Source: JAJTHJ01 sp046316025
GTDB taxonomy: Bacteria > Pseudomonadota > Gammaproteobacteria > Burkholderiales > Burkholderiaceae_F
Reading direction: 5' to 3'
DNA length: 20,501 bases
Assembly (NCBI GenBank): GCA_046316025.1
Contig: JBKCXU010000050.1
Location: 1 to 20,501, forward strand
In this document: piece by piece, positions 1 through 6,707 of the stretch
Position numbering within the stretch: position 1 is the first letter of the stretch
Layout of the letters: the number at the start of each line of letters is the position of its first letter
Notes under the pieces: model-generated
What the model saw: only the letters and a program-made list of their open reading frames with translations
Databases searched by the model: none
What the model was told of the DNA's origin: nothing
Position numbers and translations under genes: made by a program

Positions 1-139
1 GATCGCCTGCGCGCTCCCGGATCGTCCACGATCCGCCTGAAACCCCGTCCACGATCACGCTGAAACAGCGTCCACGATCAACTTGAAATGCCGTCTACGA
101 TCGGCCTGAAATGCCGTCTACGATGGGCTGAAATACGCA
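1..139. mobile_element. Terminus of an IS21-like insertion sequence
   Basis: Read on the minus strand, the proposed element begins with TGCGTATTTCAGCCCATCGT, whose first bases are at 139, and continues off the left edge of the window. It begins with TG, as IS21-family ends do, and carries a run of short tandem repeats just inside the tip, another feature of that family. The boundary is inferred from where the WD40 coding sequence stops making sense: the propeller protein reads well up to about base 140 and then continues only 14 residues into the repeat before a stop. No transposase gene is visible because the body lies outside the window. The family assignment is from memory of IS21-type ends and is moderate. 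A different element with repeated ends is the main alternative. Confidence 0.6.
23..136. repeat. Five tandem copies of a 23-bp repeat
   Basis: Units start at 23, 46, 69, 92 and 115. Each follows the pattern CGTC(C/T)ACGATCnnnnTGAAAnnn. The first four are exactly 23 bp; the last is about one base shorter and ends near the proposed element tip. Bases CGTC, ACGAT and TGAAA are the conserved core. Repeats like these near the tip of IS21-type elements are thought to bind transposase. Confidence 0.85.
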
Positions 140-3100
140 CCCTCTGTGACCAACGCCAAGAATGGGCGGTCGCGCAGTGTCCTCAAGATTCCAGAGTCGA
201 ACGATGTGATCGTCGGACGCAGTCGCCAGCAAGCGACCGTCCCGGCTCAGTGCCGCACAACGGACTGAGTCATCTGCCCAAGTTCCGCGTATGACCGCGC
301 CGTTGGGGGAGTGAACTGTCAGTTGACCAGACTTCAGCGTCACGGCAGGCTTGCCGTCCACACTGGGGATTTCCAAGGGTCCATCAAACGGACAGCCAAG
401 TATCGACGGCGCAAGCTTCTTCGGAGCGAAGTCCGTGTCGAGCGAAGCTTCGCCCAGAGTCATTCGTTCGACAGAACTATCCTTGTTGATACGACCAGGC
501 ATCGCAAAGTTATCTGAAAGCGACCAGACGAGTTCGAGCCCTTTGCTGACCGGGGAGACCAATTGCGTACCGTCCACGCTGAAGTGGGCATTCTCGAGGT
601 GCGACTTGTGAGGGACGGTCAATCGCCTTGGATAGTCCTGCGACAGGTCCCACATCCTCACGGCCTTGTCAGATGACGCGGTGAACAGCGCATCACCAGA
701 AGGGGCAACCGCCAACTGATTCAACGTTTCGTTTGGCCCGGCGACGAACAGTCGCGTTGCTTCGCCGCTTGGCGACCGCATGAGGTAAACGTCGTTCGCG
801 GTCCCGGCGACTACGAGCCAATAAGCGTCAGCGTCACTTCCGTGGCTGTAGAGAAGCTGCTTCGATCTTCCATCGAGCCGGCGCACGACCTCCAATCTAG
901 GTTCACCCGCACCGTCGATTCGCCAGACAGCAACAACGGTCGCAGACACATCTGTGCTGCTCGAAGTAATTGCGGCTGCCAACTGCTTTCCGTCTGGACG
1001 AAATGCAAGAATCACCGAATCCAGCGCCTCGCCTTCTGCGGCAAACGCGGAGTCGTCGATGTGTAGTGAGCCGCAGTTGCCGTCAGCCCGGTCCATGCGG
1101 CAGAGTTTCAATGAACGGTCATTCGCGGCACTGGCAAGCCAACGCCCGTCCGGGCTGAACGCCACGAATTCACCCCAGACGCTCCGCTCAGCCCTCAAGT
1201 GGGACGTCTCATGGGATACATCGAAGCGGCGACGGACGTCCTTAGTGGCGATGGACCACACCGTTGACTTGCCTGCAGTGGAAGTCGATGCCAAGAAACG
1301 TCCGTCAGGGCTGAACATGGCGTGGCGGAGGGACTTGCGGTCTTGAACTCTCTTCGCACGTTCGTCAACAAGGTTCCAAACGATTCCGTAGGGTTCCGAT
1401 CCCTTTGACGCCAGAAACTGCTTGCAGTCGGGCGAAACGGCGAGCACGTTTTCACTATCTTCGAGCCTGACCCGGCCGATACGAACGCCTGCCAGATTCC
1501 AGAGTTGAACGACGCTTCGCTTCGCAGGCGCGAGGAGGCGAGCGTCGTCGGATACGGTGATAAAACGCAAGCCGTCTGCAGAGAAGAAGACTTGCCGGAC
1601 CGGTCCTTCGACGGCAAGCTCAAGCGGCGCGCGGGCCGGTTCGCCCAGGCTCAGAAGCCGTGCAGTTCCATCTTCGCTGCCAGTGATTAGCCACCTGCCG
1701 TCAGTACTCGTAGCCAAGCTCAACACCTGGCTACGATTACCGGTGAATGCCCCCATCTCCGCATTCATTAGCAAAGCGCGCAGAACCGACGCTTCGATGG
1801 GCCCGTCTGCTCCAGCGGTCGGCTGCAAGTCAGCAGCATAGAGACCAATCAACAATGCAGCGATGGAGTCACCTTCGTTGGTGCGGTGCGTCGCAAGCGC
1901 AGCCAAGTTCTGTTGCTCGCTGCGCAAGGCAACTTCGCGCTCGCGCTCAATTGCCGAACGCAACCAAATCGCTACAGCAATGGCAGAGGCGAGCACCGCG
2001 GCCAGGAGGAACTTCCCTAGCCGCCTCTTCGCCGCGGCGGCGACCGATGCTTTTATGAACGCCGGTAATGTGCCGTCAGACTCGCTGGCCAGTTCGTCAC
2101 CGAGACTGCGTTGCAAGTCTCTGGCTTCGGCAAGGTCGATCTCGGCGGTCAGCAAGCGGCCCGGTGGTCGGCCGTCGTTGTTCCATGCTTCGGCGCGCTC
2201 GGCGAGCCGGTCGCGCACCAGAAGATCCTTGCGCGCCTCTCGGGATCCCAGCACGCTGCGCGCCCGCGGCCATTGACTCAGCAGCGCTTCGTGCGGCACA
2301 CGGACGCTTCTGCCGCCGTGGCCGTTGTCGTCTGGCACCAGCAGCCGATTGTCGACCAAGGCTTCCACCAGCTCCCACGGAGGGCCGGCCTCGGGCCAGT
2401 GGGCAAGATCCAGCGGCCGCGCGGTGATCGGCGCATCGCCTCTGCCGGTACGCACCAGCGCACGCAGCAGGCGGGGCAGCGCATCCTGCGCGGCCGGCAC
2501 TAGCCGTTCAAGAACGCTGTCGGCTGCAGTGCCGATGGCGCCTTCGAGCTCACCGCTTTCGCGGTATGCATCCCAGGTTAGCAGCCGCCTTTGCTTGTCA
2601 CGCTTCTCGTAGAGCCGCGTCAACACGAACTGCAGCAATGGCAAGGCATCGGTGGCACCACCGACGTCGTGCCGGATGCGATCAGCCAGGCTGATGCCGT
2701 CTTTCGTTGCGAAGCTGAGCCGGGCCCGCGCGGCCGGCTCCTCGATGACCTGACGCACGGCTTCGGGCCGCAGCGCGGGCAGCTTGAAGACGCCGTCCTC
2801 TGCACCGAAGGCCGTGGTCAGCGCCGGCTGCTGCTGATAGTGATTGACGAAGTCCTTGCGCAGTGCGCCGATGACCCAGACACCTCGCTGCTGCAGCCGC
2901 AGGATTAGGTCGCCCACCGCACCGATGGTGGCCTCGGAGAAGCCGAGCGTGAACAGCTCTTCCAACGGGTCGATCACACATAGCAGGCGGCGCCCGGCCA
3001 CGCGAAGCGAGTCCAACGCCGTGAGGAGCACAACGAACGTGGCGCACGGCGGCGCGTCGTGCAGTGACCGGAACAGGTCCACGCGCGCCAGGGCGTCTTG

Positions 3101-4054
3101 CAGGCTTGCCGCCAGCGCCGCCTCGTCGCGGCCGGCGGCGTCACGCAGACGCCAGAACACACAGTCGAGCGGTCGGTCCAGATTGACCTGCAGGTGATTC
3201 AGTAGTCCCGCCTGGATCAGCGACGTCTTGCCCACGCCGCTGGCGGCGACAACGAGTACACCGGGCTGGCCGACCTGCTCGCGTGCCAGAAGGCGCACTC
3301 GCAGCTCTTCGACCTCGGCCTCTCGGCCGAAAAAGATCGCGCGCTGTGTCGTGTCGAAAGGCAGCAGACCCACGTAGGGAGGCCGCTTGTCCGGCCAGAC
3401 GTCGGTGACCGGAATCCCAAGTGCCTGCGCAGCCTGTTCGAGCCGCTCGACGGCGTGAAGCTTGAGTCTCGCATCTTTGCCCGAGGGGTCGCCTTCACCC
3501 AAATCTCGCATCGCCTGGACTACTTCGCCGGCGTTTTCTTCCGGGTAGAAGAACAACGCGCCCGGCGGCAGTTCCTTCACCGCCTCTGCCAATTTGCGCT
3601 GGATGCCTTCCACCTTGAGTACATTGCCGTCGTCATCGAGCACGCCAGTGGCGGCGAACTCGGGATAGGGCCGTTGCCGGGCGATAGCGGTAAGAGCGAC
3701 CAAGGCAAACAGCAGGTCGCCGCTGCTGCCGTCGACACGCTGCGGCACCGGTCCCAAGCGCAGCAGCAGTTGTAGTCCTTCCGGTGGCCGGTTCTGCCGC
3801 TTCGAAAGCGAATTGCTGCTTTGCTCCTGGAGAAGGTCGATTGGCAGTAGGCGCTCGCGCTCCAGCAGCCGATAAGCAAGGTCGCCACCATGCAGCGCCG
3901 ACTTGTAGAGCGCATCGAGTTTGTCGGGGTCGAGTCTGACTTGAAACTTGCCGCCCGGAGTGGTGGGCAACTCCAACAAGTCGCCTGCAACAACGGGGAC
4001 CGCCACGGCGCCTGTCTGGCCGGGCGTTGGATCGACCAGGAGAAGCCGCGGCAT
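95..4054 (-). CDS. Lon-like domain / nSTAND NTPase / WD40 protein, C-terminus cut by an IS
   Basis: Predicted signal-transducing STAND ATPase of a conflict system, 1319 aa as it now reads. Residues about 105-180 resemble the Lon (S16) protease fold: DGSSGD (108-113) keeps the serine position, but the usual GG(L/I)KEK lysine motif reads EGIQRK (149-154), with Gln where the catalytic Lys is expected. Residues about 227-600 are an nSTAND NTPase: YVGLLPFD lead-in, FFGRE, Walker A AASGVGKT (270-277, first Gly replaced by Ala), Walker B LLCVIDPLEELF (357-368), and ALPLLQFVLTRLYE. A membrane helix lies at about 681-700, followed by an incomplete WD40 propeller from about 775. Native coding ends near base 140; the last 14 residues come from the insertion sequence, so the final blades are missing. 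The start overlaps the preceding stop (TGATG), suggesting translational coupling. Base composition drops over the WD40 part. STAND and WD40 calls are firm; the Lon-like call is moderate and activity is unknown. Confidence 0.88.
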   Translation of the reverse strand: MPRLLLVDPTPGQTGAVAVPVVAGDLLELPTTPGGKFQVRLDPDKLDALYKSALHGGDLAYRLLERERLLPIDLLQEQSSNSLSKRQNRPPEGLQLLLRLGPVPQRVDGSSGDLLFALVALTAIARQRPYPEFAATGVLDDDGNVLKVEGIQRKLAEAVKELPPGALFFYPEENAGEVVQAMRDLGEGDPSGKDARLKLHAVERLEQAAQALGIPVTDVWPDKRPPYVGLLPFDTTQRAIFFGREAEVEELRVRLLAREQVGQPGVLVVAASGVGKTSLIQAGLLNHLQVNLDRPLDCVFWRLRDAAGRDEAALAASLQDALARVDLFRSLHDAPPCATFVVLLTALDSLRVAGRRLLCVIDPLEELFTLGFSEATIGAVGDLILRLQQRGVWVIGALRKDFVNHYQQQPALTTAFGAEDGVFKLPALRPEAVRQVIEEPAARARLSFATKDGISLADRIRHDVGGATDALPLLQFVLTRLYEKRDKQRRLLTWDAYRESGELEGAIGTAADSVLERLVPAAQDALPRLLRALVRTGRGDAPITARPLDLAHWPEAGPPWELVEALVDNRLLVPDDNGHGGRSVRVPHEALLSQWPRARSVLGSREARKDLLVRDRLAERAEAWNNDGRPPGRLLTAEIDLAEARDLQRSLGDELASESDGTLPAFIKASVAAAAKRRLGKFLLAAVLASAIAVAIWLRSAIEREREVALRSEQQNLAALATHRTNEGDSIAALLIGLYAADLQPTAGADGPIEASVLRALLMNAEMGAFTGNRSQVLSLATSTDGRWLITGSEDGTARLLSLGEPARAPLELAVEGPVRQVFFSADGLRFITVSDDARLLAPAKRSVVQLWNLAGVRIGRVRLEDSENVLAVSPDCKQFLASKGSEPYGIVWNLVDERAKRVQDRKSLRHAMFSPDGRFLASTSTAGKSTVWSIATKDVRRRFDVSHETSHLRAERSVWGEFVAFSPDGRWLASAANDRSLKLCRMDRADGNCGSLHIDDSAFAAEGEALDSVILAFRPDGKQLAAAITSSSTDVSATVVAVWRIDGAGEPRLEVVRRLDGRSKQLLYSHGSDADAYWLVVAGTANDVYLMRSPSGEATRLFVAGPNETLNQLAVAPSGDALFTASSDKAVRMWDLSQDYPRRLTVPHKSHLENAHFSVDGTQLVSPVSKGLELVWSLSDNFAMPGRINKDSSVERMTLGEASLDTDFAPKKLAPSILGCPFDGPLEIPSVDGKPAVTLKSGQLTVHSPNGAVIRGTWADDSVRCAALSRDGRLLATASDDHIVRLWNLEDTARPPILGVGHRGCVFQPIVDGISGRS

Positions 4055-4277
4055 CAGACTTCGCCTTCGACCGCGATGGCGGAGATCTCCACTGTCACAC
4101 CGTCGCTGCTGTCGATCGGTCCAAGAGTCTTGCGTTGGCCTACGCCGTACCGGTCAAATTTGCCAGGCTCGTAGGGAACCGCGTCGACTTCCACCCGCAC
4201 TGATCGACCTTTCATGGGAACTCAAGGATGAGATAGTGCTCGTCGGAGGCGCGGATGACCCGAGAGCGGGTCACGCG
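4054..4277 (-). pseudogene. Fragment of a second copy of the 337-aa gene's 3' end
   Basis: On the minus strand this is a diverged copy of the last 90 or so codons of the gene at 5679-6692. It reads RVTRSRVI..ASDEHYLILE in one frame, then hits a stop. It resumes in another frame as a 53-residue stretch (4215-4054) starting MKGRSVRVEV and ending VEISAIAVEGEV. The intact gene has two direct GGTCGATC copies 20 bp apart here; the fragment has one, so a 20-bp deletion between them explains the frame break. The 53-residue ORF has no good ribosome-binding site but its stop overlaps the STAND start (TGATG), so it could still help coupling. It may be a remnant only, or a tiny expressed peptide. Confidence 0.75.
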
Positions 4278-4289
4278 GCAGGTCTACCC

Positions 4290-5528
4290 TTAGCAGGCTT
4301 GGTTTAAGCCCATCTTGCACGCTTGTCGAAACAAAGCGCGCGCCCTAACCTTGTCCTGCGTGCCGCCTTCGCCTTGATGAAGCATCACGCCCAAGTTGAG
4401 ACAGCCTTCTGCTTCGCCGCCTCGGCACGCCTGCTCGTAGAGCGCGCGCGCCCTAGGCTTGTCCTGCACGCCGCCTTCGCCACTACTAAAAATCAGACCC
4501 GCGTTGAAACAGCCTACGGCTTGGTCTTTGAGGCACGCCTGTTCGTTCAGCGCGCGCGCCTTGGCCTTGTCCTGCACGCCACCTTCGCCTTGACTAAACA
4601 TCAGGGCTGAGTTGAGACAGCCTGCTGCCTGGCCGCCGCGGCACGCCTCTTCGTACAGCGCGCGCGCCTTGGCCTTGTCCTGCACGCCGCCTTCGCCTTT
4701 GTAGAACTTCAGGCCCAAGTTGAAACAGGCTGCTGATTGGCCGCCGCGGCACGCCTGTTCGTACAGCGCGCGTTCTGAAACGGCCGCCTTCGGCGCCGAG
4801 TTCAAGGCTGCATTCACCATCTCATTGATGTTTTTGCATTCAGGACTGGTATCTTTCCCACCCATGCAAGGCATTTCTCCGGGCGCACGTTGCCGCGAAG
4901 TCGGCGTAGTGGACCTGGTTGAATCGCGCTGGGGAGCGGCATTTGCTGCCGTGGCAGCCTTCGGGAGTGGTGGCGGTGGCGGTGGCGGTGGCGGTGGCGG
5001 TGGCGGTGGCGGTGGCGGTGGCGGCTGCGACAACGGCTGCGACGTGGACTTCTTCTCTAATGAAGCAATTACTTCGGCGATCATCCTTGAAAACTCGGAG
5101 ACAACGTCTTGAAAACTCCTAATCTCCAACGTGTAGTTCGATGCGCCATCAGTATTTTCGGAGAGCATTCGTACAGGGCGCGAGTCGGCATAGCCGCATG
5201 TCACCGCATCATGAAACGGCTGTGAACGCACGCATGTTTGCCAACCGTTCTGCGCGGGGTCAAACCACTCACTGCCGCCGGAGTCGACTGCGTAGTACTT
5301 GACCTGAGGATAGATGAGCGGGCTGGTCAAGACTTGACTGCACTGACTTGGCGCAATGTTGAACCATCCGACGTTGACCCACTGAACAGTATTGCCGGCG
5401 ACGTAAGCAGCATAAGCGACCGCCACATGGGTAGGTTTTGTAGTCTTGTTGCAGACTCGGAGCTGTGCATTAGCTGAGGCAACGAAAAGCGTTGCGAGTG
5501 CTACAAGGAGGATTCGAGCAAAGGGCAT
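4290..5528 (-). CDS. Secreted DUF1036 / Sel1-repeat protein
   Basis: About 412 aa. The chosen start (5528) has GGAG nine bases upstream and opens a clear signal peptide, MPFARILLVALATLFVASANA; a start at 5657 would add a non-secretory leader that runs through a gene remnant. The mature N-terminus (about 22-137) fits DUF1036: LRVCNKT, then VNVGWFNI, then YYAVDSGGSEWF. A run of about 20 prolines (around 169-188) forms a stiff linker. The C-terminal part (about 253-411) holds four 36-residue Sel1/TPR-like repeats of the type ALYEQACRGGQxAxCxNLG followed by GEGGVQDKxxAR, with paired cysteines as in Helicobacter Hcp proteins. Likely a periplasmic or exported protein-binding scaffold. It is lower in GC than its neighbours (one line sampled near 5101 is 45%) and sits between duplicated junction sequences, so it looks like a later insertion. 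It should not be assumed to work with the STAND gene. Exact role unknown. Confidence 0.88.
   Translation of the reverse strand: MPFARILLVALATLFVASANAQLRVCNKTTKPTHVAVAYAAYVAGNTVQWVNVGWFNIAPSQCSQVLTSPLIYPQVKYYAVDSGGSEWFDPAQNGWQTCVRSQPFHDAVTCGYADSRPVRMLSENTDGASNYTLEIRSFQDVVSEFSRMIAEVIASLEKKSTSQPLSQPPPPPPPPPPPPPPPPPPPLPKAATAANAAPQRDSTRSTTPTSRQRAPGEMPCMGGKDTSPECKNINEMVNAALNSAPKAAVSERALYEQACRGGQSAACFNLGLKFYKGEGGVQDKAKARALYEEACRGGQAAGCLNSALMFSQGEGGVQDKAKARALNEQACLKDQAVGCFNAGLIFSSGEGGVQDKPRARALYEQACRGGEAEGCLNLGVMLHQGEGGTQDKVRARALFRQACKMGLNQAC
4330..4770 (-). repeat. 108-bp direct repeats encoding the Sel1 units
   Basis: The plus-strand marker TTGTCCTGC recurs at 4351, 4459, 4567 and 4675, an exact 108-bp period that matches a 36-codon repeat. 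The DNA copies remain close (CTTGTCCTGCACGCCGCCTT or near variants), so unit number could change by recombination without breaking the frame. Confidence 0.85.
4969..5022. repeat. Hexanucleotide tract (GGTGGC)9
   Basis: Nine perfect GGTGGC units on the plus strand, read on the minus strand as CCG CCA codons that encode most of the polyproline linker. Gain or loss of units would change linker length by two prolines and keep the frame. Translation of this many prolines would be expected to need elongation factor P. Confidence 0.95.
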
Positions 5529-5571
5529 GATGGAGTGCTCCGAGAATTCTGTACAAGCGTTCAAACGCGGC

Positions 5572-5679
5572 TCATCGCTGCGCGGCAAGGAGGGTAGAGC
5601 GTAGTATTCCATCGATGGCATAATCCGCCGTTGCTCCGAACTGGCCGGGCATTGCATCGACCTGGAGAAGCCGCGGCAT
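5572..5679 (-). pseudogene. Remnant of a second copy of the STAND gene start
   Basis: Directly after the 337-aa gene, with the same TGATG stop/start overlap, comes a 35-residue reading frame starting MPRLLQVDAMPGQ. The intact STAND gene starts MPRLLLVDPTPGQ. The first 39 bases match at 36 positions by hand alignment; similarity fades within the next 15-20 bases. This is the other half of the duplicated junction that brackets the Sel1 gene. It is too short to encode a domain and is probably a relic. Confidence 0.7.
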
Positions 5680-6692
5680 CAGCCTTCGCCTTCGACCGCG
5701 GTAACGGAGATTTCCACTTTCACACCGGCACTGGTGTCGATCGGCCCCAGCACCTTGCGTTGGGCCACGCCGTGCCGGTCCACGGTGCCCAATTCGTAGC
5801 CGATCCCGGCTATTTCAACCCGCACTGATCGACCCCTGTAGGTAGCGATCGACCCTTCGTGGCATTCAAAGATGAGGTAGTGCTCGTCGACGGCGCCAAT
5901 GACGTTGGCGCGGGTGACGCTCCACTGCTCTGTGCTCGACAGAAACGTGACGGGCGCCGTGAGCCGGCCCGGGTCCGACGCCGACAAGGGCGAAGGTATG
6001 AACTCCCGCGCGAAGACCTTGCCGATGCCCGCGATGCCTTTGACCACCAGCTCAGCGGCAAGGGCGCCGGTCGCGGCGGCCAAAGCGGCAACTGGGCCGA
6101 CGGCAGGCGCGGCGGCCGAACCAGGTGTTGCTTGCGCGACGAGGCCCTCCCAGTCGATCGGCGCCGCGCCGTAGGCACCGTACATCTCGTTGAACTCTAC
6201 GCCGTACGCCCCCTTTGCATCGCGCTCCCACGCCGCAAGGGCTGCGATGTACCCAGCCCACCACGGCGGTGCGTCGCCCTTGGCCAGCACTGCGGGTTGC
6301 GCGGCCGGCGGCAGCCTCTGCAAGGCTTCGAGCAGATCGTGATCGGGCACGCCGAGCGAGTCGACGACGTCGAGCGGAGAGGCACGCCATTCGAATGCGC
6401 GCAGGTCGAGCGCGGGGCCGCACTCGCGCCCGAGTTGCAACAGGTGCGCAGCATTACTGTCGTCGATCCGATCAAGCACGAGGTAGACGGTGCGCCAGCC
6501 CTCATGCATCAGTTCGCCGAGGCGGGCATCCAGCGCCTGAAACGACACGCTCTCGATGAATCCGTGATCGCGCCGAAACAGATGAAGCCCGTCGGTCGGC
6601 GCATCTTCGGCCCAGACGCGGTTGATCGACTCAAACGCTGCCGGGGAACAGACAAGCCAGCGGTCGGGCTGGAAGTGCGAGGCATTGGGCAT
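5679..6692 (-). CDS. Hypothetical protein (337 aa) of the STAND operon
   Basis: I do not recognise this family. The N-terminal half (starting MPNASHFQPDRWLVCSPAAF) looks like a mixed alpha/beta domain. Residues about 190-230 are Ala/Gly/Val-rich (VGPVAALAAATGALAAELVV) and could be a membrane-associated hairpin or a flexible hydrophobic linker. The last 90 residues are predicted beta-rich (APVTFLSSTEQWSV ... GRSVRVEIAG ... VKVEISVTAVEGEG). The gene starts 15 bp after the stop of the 431-aa gene, behind an AAGG-type ribosome site, so the two are probably one operon. A diverged, broken copy of its 3' end lies directly before the intact STAND gene, so this gene and STAND were originally adjacent and coupled. 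A role as adaptor or sensor for the STAND protein is inference only. Confidence 0.8.
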   Translation of the reverse strand: MPNASHFQPDRWLVCSPAAFESINRVWAEDAPTDGLHLFRRDHGFIESVSFQALDARLGELMHEGWRTVYLVLDRIDDSNAAHLLQLGRECGPALDLRAFEWRASPLDVVDSLGVPDHDLLEALQRLPPAAQPAVLAKGDAPPWWAGYIAALAAWERDAKGAYGVEFNEMYGAYGAAPIDWEGLVAQATPGSAAAPAVGPVAALAAATGALAAELVVKGIAGIGKVFAREFIPSPLSASDPGRLTAPVTFLSSTEQWSVTRANVIGAVDEHYLIFECHEGSIATYRGRSVRVEIAGIGYELGTVDRHGVAQRKVLGPIDTSAGVKVEISVTAVEGEG

Positions 6693-6707
6693 GGTGAAAC
6701 CTTGCGT

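Noticed and set aside
23..136. CRISPR array
   Set aside because: The 23-bp units are contiguous with only three or four variable bases each and no 30-bp spacers; they fit insertion-sequence end repeats.
5529..5657. Longer start for the Sel1 protein
   Set aside because: The extension lacks a ribosome site, overlaps the STAND-start remnant in another frame, and would bury the signal peptide.
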